Assembly (NCBI GenBank): GCA_964386865.1 | Contig: CAYLUN010000003.1 | Coordinates: forward strand, 1-64,000 | Reading direction: 5' to 3' | Source: CAYLUN01 sp964386865 | Lineage (GTDB): Bacteria > Verrucomicrobiota > Kiritimatiellia > RFP12 > UBA1067 | Length of the DNA stretch: 64,000 nt | Shown here: one piece after another, positions 41,927-49,171 of the stretch | Position numbering within the stretch: position 1 is the first letter of the stretch | Layout: every line of letters starts with the position of its first letter | Notes under the pieces: model-generated | Told to the model about the DNA's origin: nothing | Database searches by the model: none | What the model saw: only the letters and a program-made list of their open reading frames with translations | Translations under genes and position numbers: made by a program

Positions 41927-42336
41927 ACACCACACATAGACAAGCGATCCTCGGGATCGGCGCGGCGCTCGCATGCGCGGCGCTGCTTGCGGCCGGCTGC
42001 GGCAAGTCGGGCGCGGCGGGCCAGCACTTCGGCGAGCCGTTCACGGCGGCCGCTCAGGCGACCATCGGCGAGCTGCTCGCGACGCCCGACGCGTTCGCCC
42101 GCAAGCCCGTGCGCGTGACGGGAACCATCGTGCGACAGTGCCCCGCCTCGGGCTGCTGGTTCTTGCTCAGCGACGGACAGGGACATGAGCTGAAAGCGGA
42201 GCTGGGCGATTATCTGCCAAAACTCCCGCAGAACATCGGCCATTCAGCTGAGGTCGAAGGCGAGCTGATCCGCGCCGGCGACGCGCACGCGTTCATCGGC
42301 ACGCGCGTGACGTTCAGAAAGAAGAGCACGCCATGA
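41923..42336 (+). CDS. OB-fold lipoprotein, DUF4920-like
   Basis: The 137-residue protein has a lipoprotein signal (LLAAGC, Cys26 acylated) followed by a small beta-barrel with TPDAFARKPVRVTGTIVRQCPASGCWFLLSD, the CxxxGCW motif of DUF4920 proteins. These are periplasmic and of unknown function; the two cysteines may coordinate a metal. The gene overlaps both its neighbours by four bases (41923-41926 and 42333-42336), so it is firmly coupled to the ABC permease. Confidence 0.75.
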   Translation: MNTTHRQAILGIGAALACAALLAAGCGKSGAAGQHFGEPFTAAAQATIGELLATPDAFARKPVRVTGTIVRQCPASGCWFLLSDGQGHELKAELGDYLPKLPQNIGHSAEVEGELIRAGDAHAFIGTRVTFRKKSTP

Positions 42337-43580
42337 CCTTCACCGCCTTCGCGTGGAAAAACCTAAGCCGCAGGCCGGTGCGAACGCTGCTGACGGCGGG
42401 CGGCGTCGCGCTGGCCGTCGCCGTGGCGGTCAGCCTGGGCGGATTCAACCTCGGCTACAAGCAGGCCATCGCCGGAAGCATCGAACAGCTCGGCTTCCAG
42501 GTGATGGTCATGGCCAAGGGCTGTCCCTACGAGGCCGCGACGATGATGCTGAAGGGCGGCACGGGCCTGCTCTACCTGCCCGAGGACGCCCATGCCAGGA
42601 TCAGATCCGATCCGGATATCGAGGCGATCACGCCGATCTTCATCGGGATCGCCGAGAAGAAGGGCTCCTCGATCGACGACGCGCCATCGGCGAGCGCGCT
42701 CACCATCCTGTCCGGCGTGGACGCGCCGTCCTTCCGCGTGATGAAGCCGTGGCTGACTTTCAAAAAGGGGGCAGGCTACGACGGCGGACGCTGGTTCGCG
42801 CCGGACGCGACCGGCGAGGTGGTCATGGGCTTCGAGGCGGCGGAGTACGAGCAGCGCAAGGTGGGCGACACCTTCTACGCCTCGGTCACGCCCAACGGCA
42901 AGACCGAGCCGGTGACGCACGCGTTTCGCGTGGCGGGCGTCTTGGAGCGCACGGGCTCGCAGGACGACGGAACCGTGTTCCTGCCGCTCCGCACCGCGCA
43001 GGCGCTGTTCGGCCGCGAGGGCCAGCTCACGATCATCGGCATCAAGCTGCGCGAGTTCAACGGCATCCGCATGCGCGAGTTCGAGGGCCGCTGGATGAGC
43101 ATACCGGAGGTTCAGGTGGTGAGCCTCGAACAGGTGAAGGGCGCGCTGGTCTCGCTCGTCGGGACGGCGCAGACCATGGTCGCCGCCGTGGCCGTCATCG
43201 CCGTCATCGTGGCGGTGATCGGCGTGATCAACGCGATCCTGATGAGCGTCTACGAGCGCATCGGCGAGATCGGGATCATGAAGGCCGTGGGCGCGTCGGG
43301 CGGGCAGATCTTCCGCCTCATCTGGACGGAGACGCTGCTGCTCTGTCTGGCCGGCGCGGTCAGCGGCTGCGTGCTCGCCGCCGTGACCGCCAGCGGCACC
43401 GACGCGGCGCTCCGCCACCTCTTAAACATCGGCGTCGCGCGAGGCTTGGTTCGCATCACGCCCGGCCTGCTAGGCGCGGCGGTCTCGGGCGCGGTGATTC
43501 TCGGCCTGCTGGCCGGCATCTGGCCCGCGCGCCGCGCGGCCGGGCTGCACCCGGTCGAAGCGATCCGCGCGAACGAATAG
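42333..43580 (+). CDS. ABC transporter permease, MacB/FtsX-type
   Basis: The 415-residue permease has an N-terminal helix (LTAGGVALAVAVAVSLGGF), a large extracytoplasmic domain (about 45-280, with MAKGCPYEAATMMLKGG and NGKTEPVTHAFRV) and three C-terminal helices with the FtsX signature YERIGEIGIMKAVGASGGQIFRL. MacB-type exporters use ATP outside-in mechanics to move lipoproteins, peptides or toxins rather than to import. The next gene supplies the ATPase. Substrate here is unknown, but the lipoprotein and porin-like neighbours suggest an envelope-spanning export or maintenance system. Confidence 0.88.
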   Translation: MTFTAFAWKNLSRRPVRTLLTAGGVALAVAVAVSLGGFNLGYKQAIAGSIEQLGFQVMVMAKGCPYEAATMMLKGGTGLLYLPEDAHARIRSDPDIEAITPIFIGIAEKKGSSIDDAPSASALTILSGVDAPSFRVMKPWLTFKKGAGYDGGRWFAPDATGEVVMGFEAAEYEQRKVGDTFYASVTPNGKTEPVTHAFRVAGVLERTGSQDDGTVFLPLRTAQALFGREGQLTIIGIKLREFNGIRMREFEGRWMSIPEVQVVSLEQVKGALVSLVGTAQTMVAAVAVIAVIVAVIGVINAILMSVYERIGEIGIMKAVGASGGQIFRLIWTETLLLCLAGAVSGCVLAAVTASGTDAALRHLLNIGVARGLVRITPGLLGAAVSGAVILGLLAGIWPARRAAGLHPVEAIRANE

Positions 43581-43589
43581 GGGGGCGAC

Positions 43590-44270
43590 ATGCGTGGGAC
43601 TATCATTCTGACGGGACGCGGACTCTGCCGGCACTACCGGCGGGGCAGCGAAACCGTGCGGGCCCTGGACGGCGTGGACATCGACATCCGCGCCGGCGAA
43701 GCGGTGTGCATCCTCGGCCCCTCCGGCTCGGGAAAGACCACGCTGGTCAACCTGCTCTCCGCGCTGGACGCGCCGACCGCCGGCACGCTGGCGATCGACG
43801 GCCAGCGCGTGGACGGGCTCTCGGAACGCGAGCTGGTGAATATCCGACGCGGCACGCTGGGGTACGTGTTCCAGCAGTTTCACCTGATCCCCACGCTCAC
43901 GGTCGCGGAGAACGTGGCCCTGCCGCTCTTCTTCTTAGGCCGGAAAGCCTCCGCCCAGGAACTGTCCGACGTGCTCGAGTCGATCGGGCTCTCTGATCGC
44001 GCGACCCACCTGCCGAAGGAGCTTTCCGGCGGACAGATGCAGCGCGTGGCGGTCGGCCGCGCGCTCATCACCCGGCCGCGCGTGCTGATCGCGGACGAGC
44101 CGACGGGCAATCTGGACCGACAGACCGGAGACGCGGTCTTCGAGCTGTTCCTCAAGGCCGTCCGCCGAGACGGCGTGGCGCTCGTGCTCACCACGCACAA
44201 CATGGCCTTGGCCGCCCGCTGCGACCGGACGGTCACGCTCGAGGACGGCAAGGTGACGGGGCAGTCCTGA
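43590..44270 (+). CDS. ABC transporter ATP-binding protein, MacB/LolD-type
   Basis: The 226-residue ATPase has Walker A LGPSGSGKTT, Q-loop FQQFHLIPTLTVAENVALPL, signature ELSGGQMQRVAVGRAL, Walker B VLIADEPTGNLD and the switch His TTHNMALA. The pattern is that of LolD/MacB/FtsE ATPases. It follows the permease by nine bases and is probably the final gene of this operon; the next gene is convergent. Confidence 0.92.
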   Translation: MRGTIILTGRGLCRHYRRGSETVRALDGVDIDIRAGEAVCILGPSGSGKTTLVNLLSALDAPTAGTLAIDGQRVDGLSERELVNIRRGTLGYVFQQFHLIPTLTVAENVALPLFFLGRKASAQELSDVLESIGLSDRATHLPKELSGGQMQRVAVGRALITRPRVLIADEPTGNLDRQTGDAVFELFLKAVRRDGVALVLTTHNMALAARCDRTVTLEDGKVTGQS

Positions 44271-44300
44271 ATGGCGCGAAGGCGAGAACCGCGAGGCCTG

Positions 44301-45380
44301 TCAGAACCGGAGCGCCGCGCCGACCGTGTAAAGCTCGCCGGGCTTCGTCTGGATGCCGTTCAGGTCATCCCAGATGGGCAGGCTGACGCCCACGCTCATC
44401 GCGAGGCGCTCGACCGGCATCAGCGCCAGCGAGAGGACGCCGTCGACGAGATCGCCGCCCGTGTTGGCCGGATCGGCCGTGACGCTCTCCAAGTCGGTAT
44501 AGGCACCCTCGTGGTCTTGCGACCTGTCGACGTGGCGGTAGCGGAGCCCCGTTGAGACTTTCAAGAAGTCGAACGGACGGTAAGAGGGGTAGACCCCGAA
44601 GGCGGCGACATCGCCGTATTCGTACCCGAGGGAGTTGCGCGTGGTCACCTGATAGTCCGCAACCGCGCTGCACGCGAACCGGGCAAGGCTGAAACGGTAC
44701 TCGAGCGCCGCGGTCGGATCCCAGGAGCCCGTGCCCGGCTGCATGCAGGGATCCACGTAAACGCCGCCGTCCTTCTTCCGGTAGCTCCCCGTGGGGGTCT
44801 TCAGCCCGGGCAGGAAGAAGGCCTGATGAAGACCCGTTTCAATGGCGCCCGCGTTCATGAGCCGCACCGAGCCTTCGAGACGGAGATCGCCCCAGCCTTC
44901 GACCGGATCCATCGAATGCTGATGCGTGTGCCGCTCCGTCGTGGTCACGGTCTTGGTTCCCTGAACCTCGGGTTCCCCGCACTGGGAGTGGTCGGTCATC
45001 GTCTCCGTATGGGTCGTCTCCGTTATGGAATACATGTCCATCGTGTGACGCATCCAGGGGATCGAGAGCGAGGCGCTGTAGATCGGAGTGAACGTGTAGG
45101 CGGCCTGGGCGTCGATCCGATACGAGGTCATTTCTGTCGGGATGTGCATGTACGTCTGGCTGGCGCCGCTTAGCGACACGTCCCGCGTGCCGCTCTGTAG
45201 CCCCGCAGACCGCGTGTACCCGTAACTCAGCCCGACGCTCAAGCCGCTTCCTCCCTCGGGATGGAAAGCGCTTGCGGGCAGGGCAGGCCAATCGCAGCAC
45301 TCCTGCGACAACGCCAAACCCGCCGTAAACAATACAAACATACTCGATAGACTATTATGACAACAAACAATCGATTTCAT
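44301..45380 (-). CDS. outer-membrane beta-barrel protein with His/Thr-rich loop
   Basis: The 359-residue protein has a signal peptide (about 1-26) and alternating barrel strands ending GAALRF. Loop TETMTDHSQCGEPEVQGTKTVTTTERHTHQHSMD (about residues 125-160) is rich in His and Thr and contains a Cys. It resembles heavy-metal- or phenol-related transporter barrels; I could not assign a family. It is convergent with the ABC exporter operon. Upstream on its own strand, TAGACA (45456-45451) and GATACT (45434-45429) give a plausible promoter 16 bases apart. Confidence 0.65.
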   Translation of the reverse strand: MKSIVCCHNSLSSMFVLFTAGLALSQECCDWPALPASAFHPEGGSGLSVGLSYGYTRSAGLQSGTRDVSLSGASQTYMHIPTEMTSYRIDAQAAYTFTPIYSASLSIPWMRHTMDMYSITETTHTETMTDHSQCGEPEVQGTKTVTTTERHTHQHSMDPVEGWGDLRLEGSVRLMNAGAIETGLHQAFFLPGLKTPTGSYRKKDGGVYVDPCMQPGTGSWDPTAALEYRFSLARFACSAVADYQVTTRNSLGYEYGDVAAFGVYPSYRPFDFLKVSTGLRYRHVDRSQDHEGAYTDLESVTADPANTGGDLVDGVLSLALMPVERLAMSVGVSLPIWDDLNGIQTKPGELYTVGAALRF

Positions 45381-45466
45381 GATAAGTGCTTGGTGTTAGG
45401 CTTGATACGTCAAACAGGTCGGCCGGTACAGTATCAAAGCCATCGCCAGTTTGTCTAGAGGCTTAG

Positions 45467-45488
45467 GTGATTTTTTGACAAAAATCAC
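45467..45488. repeat. AT-rich perfect palindrome (9-bp arms)
   Basis: GTGATTTTT (45467-45475) and AAAAATCAC (45480-45488) surround TGAC. It lies about 30 bases downstream of the tandem-repeat protein stop and upstream of the barrel-protein gene on the same strand. Its low GC argues against a strong terminator; an operator is possible. Confidence 0.35.
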
Positions 45489-45517
45489 ATGCGACTCCTC
45501 GGCCTCATCCCGTACGC

Positions 45518-48500
45518 CTACGGGATCATGATGATCGTTCCCAGCGGATACTCCGACGCGGCGGGCGGCAGCGCGCCGTCGAACGTCGGGGCGAAGCGCA
45601 CCTCGTCGTAGTCCCAGCCGTTATCCGCCGGGTCGTTGCCGGAGCGGAGCGCGTAGGCGTTGAACGACAGGTCGCCCACGCCCGCGGCCGAGTACAGGTA
45701 GACGCCCGCGCCCTGGCTGTCGCCGTCCGCGCGCGCCGGATCCATCCAGACCGTGATGTCGTCGCTGGCGTACGCGTGGAAGGTGATCTTGGCCACGAAC
45801 AGGCGCGTGGACGTGTCGTAGGTCAGGTACGCGCCGGCACCGAAGTTATCCTTCAGCGCCACCTCGCCGGTGGCCCCGAACAAACTGTAGGCCCAGTCAT
45901 TCCAAGTGTTTCCGCCCAGCGTTTGCACCTCATACGAGCCGCGCTTGAGCTGGAGCGCGGAGTAGGCGCCTTCGTAGGGCGCGTCCTCGGTGGCGGTGCC
46001 GGCCGGAACCCGCGCCCTCGCCAGAAAGCCCACGTACAGCACGCCGTCCACGTTGCCGCCGCCGATCATGCCCGACGCGAAGTCGATCAGGCGCGCCTGC
46101 CCGAACGGCCCTCCGGCGACGGTGTCGAGATACGCCAGCAGGTCGACTCCGCCGCCCGCGCCGCTCCAGGCGCCTCCGGCCGCGTAGCCGGTGCCGAGGT
46201 AGGGCTGCCCGGCCAAGTCGCTCTCCGCGTAGCCCTTGAACGACTCGCGCGAAAGCACGGCGGGAACCACCGGCGCGGGCGTGACGCTGGCCCAGGAGTT
46301 GCCGATGCGGACCTCGTCGAAGTCCCACTCGTCGGTCGCGCCGTCCGGTCCGGCCTGTAGCTCGTAGCTGTCGAACGACAGGTCGCCCACGTTCGCCCCG
46401 GAGCGCAGGTAGACCGACGGCCCCTGGTTGTCGCCGTCCGTGGGATCGGGATCCATCCAGACCGTGATATCGTCGGCCGCGTCGGCGCGGAAGGCTATCT
46501 TGGCCACGAACAGGCGCGTGTCGGTCGTCACGCCGCGCCACGCCGAGCCGACGTTGTTGGTGATGAGGTCCGTGCCGAACACGCCGTACGTGCTGTAGGC
46601 GTGCTGCGACAGGCCGTTGCCGCCGAGCGACTGCACGCGTGCGCCGCCGCGGTAGGTGACGAGCCCGGCGAAGCGCGGCTCCTGGGCCGACGTGCCGCGC
46701 GAGCGCGCCAAGAAGCTCACGTAGACGGGCGCGCCGACCGCGCCGCCGCCGACCGCGCCGCCGCTCACCAGCCCGGCCGCGGCGAAGGCGCCGTTGGCGC
46801 TAACGTCGAGGGCGGCCCGCGTGCCGGTTCCGCTGTTCGTGGACGTCAAGCCGCTGTGTACGGCCATGCCGCCCCGGGAGGCGACGATGTGGGTGAGGCC
46901 GGTCGCGCTCACCGCCGCGTCGCTGGCCAGCGAAGCCGTCCACGTGCCGCCGACGGCCTGTCCGGTTCCCTTCAGAGCCTGCCCGGGCAGGCTCGCGCCG
47001 GCCGTGTAGCCGCCTGCGGCGGTGTCGAAAGGCTCGTAGGCATAGAGCTCGTTCGTGCGCGAGGGCGTGACGCTGGCCCAGGTGCGGCCGAAGCGCACCT
47101 CGTCGTACTCCCACGGGTCGACGACGCTGTTCGTCGTGCCGGCTTGGAAGCGGTAGTTGTTGAACGAGAAGTCGTTGACACTGGTGCCCGCGTAGTTTCT
47201 GACGGACATGGCCTGATTGTCGCCGTTGGCGGGGTTCGGGTCCAGCCAGACCGTGATGTCGTCGTTGGCCGCAGGCTTGTAGTTTATCTTTGCCACGAAG
47301 AGGTGGGTTTCGCGGTCCACCATGACCCAGCTGCCGATCACGCGGTTGGTCATCAGGTCTTGGACGCCCGTGCGGCCGAAGATGCTGTAGGCGTGCGGCC
47401 CGAGCCCGTTGCCGCCGAGGCTCTGGATCTGGGTGTCGCCGTTGTAGAGCGTGAGCCCGGCCCACCGGGGCTCGGCGGCCGAGGTGCTGCGGGCGCGGAT
47501 CAGGAAGCTGACGTAGAGCGGGCCGCTCGCGTTGTTGGCTCCGATGACCCCGCTGGCGGCGTCGACGAGGCCCGCGAGGCTCAGCGGCCCCTCGGCCGAC
47601 ACATCCAGATTGCCGCGCGTGCCGGTGCCGGTGCTGCCGTCGTTGCCGCTGTGCAGAACCTTGCCGCCCGAGGAGGCGACGCTCGGGTGGAACAGGCCCG
47701 CGCTTTCTACGGACGAGTCGCTCGGATCGTCGCCGATCCACGTGGCGCCAGACGCGTGGCCAGCGCCCAGCAGGTTCTGCCCGGGCAGGGCTGCTCCGGC
47801 CGTATAGCCGGCCGCTCCGGTCGGAAAGCTGTCCGAGGCGAGGGCTTCCGCTGTGGCGGGCGTGACGCTGGCCCAGTCCGTGCCGACGCGGATCTCGTCG
47901 AAGTCCCAGTCGTCGGTGGGGTCATCATCGCCGGCGCTCAGGCGCAGGTTGTCGAACGAGAGGTCGCCGATGGCGGCGCCGGTGTAGCTGCGGACCGTGG
48001 TGTCTTGGGCGTCGCCGGCGGCGGGATTGGGATCCATCCACACCGTCAGGTCGTCCGCCGCGCCCGCGTGGAAGGTGATCTTGGCCACGAAGAGGCGGGT
48101 GACGGTGTCCACGCCGATGTAGGTGCCTGCCACGCCGTTGGCAATCAAGTCCTGGTCGCCCGAGACGCCGAAGATGCTGTAGGCCCACGCCCAGTAGTGG
48201 TTCCCGCCCAGGCTTTGGACGCGGGTGTCGCCGCGCCAGGTCGTGAGCCCTGCCCAGCGCGGCTCGGTGGCGCCGCTGGAGGGGTTGGACGAACGGGTGA
48301 GGAAGCTGACGTACACGACCCCTTCGACGGTGGCGCCGCCGATGGCGCCGCTGCCGAGCAGGCCCGCCGCGCCGAACGCGCCCCCGGCTGCGACGTCGAG
48401 GTTGACGCGTGTCCCGCTGCCGCCGTTGCCGCTGTGAACGGCGCGGCCGCCCGAGGAGGCGACCACGTGTTTGAGGCCCGTCGCGCTGACGGTCGAGTCC

Positions 48501-48700
48501 GCCGCGTCATCGCCCGACCACGCCCCGCCCGCCGCCTGGCCTGTGCCGCTGTAGCTCTGGCCCGGGAGGGCGGCCCCGGCCGTGTAATGGCCCGCGCCGG
48601 TTTCGAAGCCTTCGTACGAGAGCAGCCCGGCAGTCGCCGGATTCTGCAAGCCGCAGACGAACAGAAGCATGGTGGCCACACCGACAAACCGCTGACTCAT
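45518..48700 (-). CDS. secreted protein of four tandem beta-sandwich repeats
   Basis: The 1060-residue protein has a signal peptide (to about 25) and four consecutive repeats of roughly 265 residues. Copies start at GFETGAGHYTAGAALPGQS, SFPTGAAGYTAGAALPGQN, PFDTAAGGYTAGASLPGQA and SFKGYAESDLAGQPYLGTG; each ends DEIRVGTDWASVTPA or a close variant. Each repeat also contains VYVSFL, RLFVAKI and VWMDPNPA. The last is shorter near its start. The function is unknown; layout suggests a cell-surface or extracellular binding protein. AGGAGG lies eight bases before the ATG at 48700; an upstream TTG frame start is not credible. No PEP-CTERM or autotransporter domain is evident. Confidence 0.8.
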   Translation of the reverse strand: MSQRFVGVATMLLFVCGLQNPATAGLLSYEGFETGAGHYTAGAALPGQSYSGTGQAAGGAWSGDDAADSTVSATGLKHVVASSGGRAVHSGNGGSGTRVNLDVAAGGAFGAAGLLGSGAIGGATVEGVVYVSFLTRSSNPSSGATEPRWAGLTTWRGDTRVQSLGGNHYWAWAYSIFGVSGDQDLIANGVAGTYIGVDTVTRLFVAKITFHAGAADDLTVWMDPNPAAGDAQDTTVRSYTGAAIGDLSFDNLRLSAGDDDPTDDWDFDEIRVGTDWASVTPATAEALASDSFPTGAAGYTAGAALPGQNLLGAGHASGATWIGDDPSDSSVESAGLFHPSVASSGGKVLHSGNDGSTGTGTRGNLDVSAEGPLSLAGLVDAASGVIGANNASGPLYVSFLIRARSTSAAEPRWAGLTLYNGDTQIQSLGGNGLGPHAYSIFGRTGVQDLMTNRVIGSWVMVDRETHLFVAKINYKPAANDDITVWLDPNPANGDNQAMSVRNYAGTSVNDFSFNNYRFQAGTTNSVVDPWEYDEVRFGRTWASVTPSRTNELYAYEPFDTAAGGYTAGASLPGQALKGTGQAVGGTWTASLASDAAVSATGLTHIVASRGGMAVHSGLTSTNSGTGTRAALDVSANGAFAAAGLVSGGAVGGGAVGAPVYVSFLARSRGTSAQEPRFAGLVTYRGGARVQSLGGNGLSQHAYSTYGVFGTDLITNNVGSAWRGVTTDTRLFVAKIAFRADAADDITVWMDPDPTDGDNQGPSVYLRSGANVGDLSFDSYELQAGPDGATDEWDFDEVRIGNSWASVTPAPVVPAVLSRESFKGYAESDLAGQPYLGTGYAAGGAWSGAGGGVDLLAYLDTVAGGPFGQARLIDFASGMIGGGNVDGVLYVGFLARARVPAGTATEDAPYEGAYSALQLKRGSYEVQTLGGNTWNDWAYSLFGATGEVALKDNFGAGAYLTYDTSTRLFVAKITFHAYASDDITVWMDPARADGDSQGAGVYLYSAAGVGDLSFNAYALRSGNDPADNGWDYDEVRFAPTFDGALPPAASEYPLGTIIMIP

Positions 48701-48812
48701 GGATGACGCCTCCTGCACATAATTGACCAAACAAAATCAATCGCATCGGTATCCGACCAAAAACAGCCGGATGCTGTCAACGGCAAAATGGAGCTGCCCG
48801 CTTAGCGGACGC

Positions 48813-49160
48813 TTAAACAGGCTGCGCGCGGACCTCGTCGCGGATCATGATGAGGAGCATCTTAAAACGCGTGTCGGCCTGCACGGAGTGGGGTATGTTG
48901 GCCGGCATGATCACCAGCTCGCCGGCCTTGACCTGAAGCGGCTTGCCACCGATGATGAGCGTGGCCTCGCCGTCGGTGACGAGCACCGTGGCGTCGTAGG
49001 GCGAGACGTGTTCGCTCAGCCCCTGTCCCGCATCGAACGAGAAGAGCGTCAGCGTGCCCGCCTTCTTATCGAGCAGCGTCTTGCTGATCACGGCGCCTTC
49101 CGCGTAGTCCACGGCTGTCGCCAAGCCGATAAGCTGTCCCCGTCTGTCAATGGCTGTCAT
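48813..49160 (-). CDS. cupin-domain protein
   Basis: The 115-residue protein contains one double-stranded beta-helix cupin: FSFDAGQGLSEHVSPYDATVLVTDGEATLIIGGK and KAGELVIMPANIPHSVQA, giving the two family motifs with His ligands. Such small cupins bind a divalent metal, and many are regulators or dioxygenase-like proteins of unknown substrate. AAAGGAGCACACC is the ribosome binding site. It follows the phosphoesterase gene by 11 bases on the same strand. Confidence 0.85.
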   Translation of the reverse strand: MTAIDRRGQLIGLATAVDYAEGAVISKTLLDKKAGTLTLFSFDAGQGLSEHVSPYDATVLVTDGEATLIIGGKPLQVKAGELVIMPANIPHSVQADTRFKMLLIMIRDEVRAQPV

Positions 49161-49171
49161 GGTGTGCTCCT

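Noticed and set aside
45467..45488. Intrinsic terminator for the tandem-repeat gene
   Set aside because: The stem is almost all A/T and there is no clear U-run after it in the direction of transcription; kept only as an inverted repeat.
45518..48700. CRISPR array or non-coding repeat
   Set aside because: The repeats are about 800 bases long, in frame and protein-coding, with no short regular spacers.
46601..48706. Long + strand frame opposite the tandem-repeat protein
   Set aside because: Composition follows the opposite strand and repeats mirror those of the real gene; no ribosome binding site or domain.
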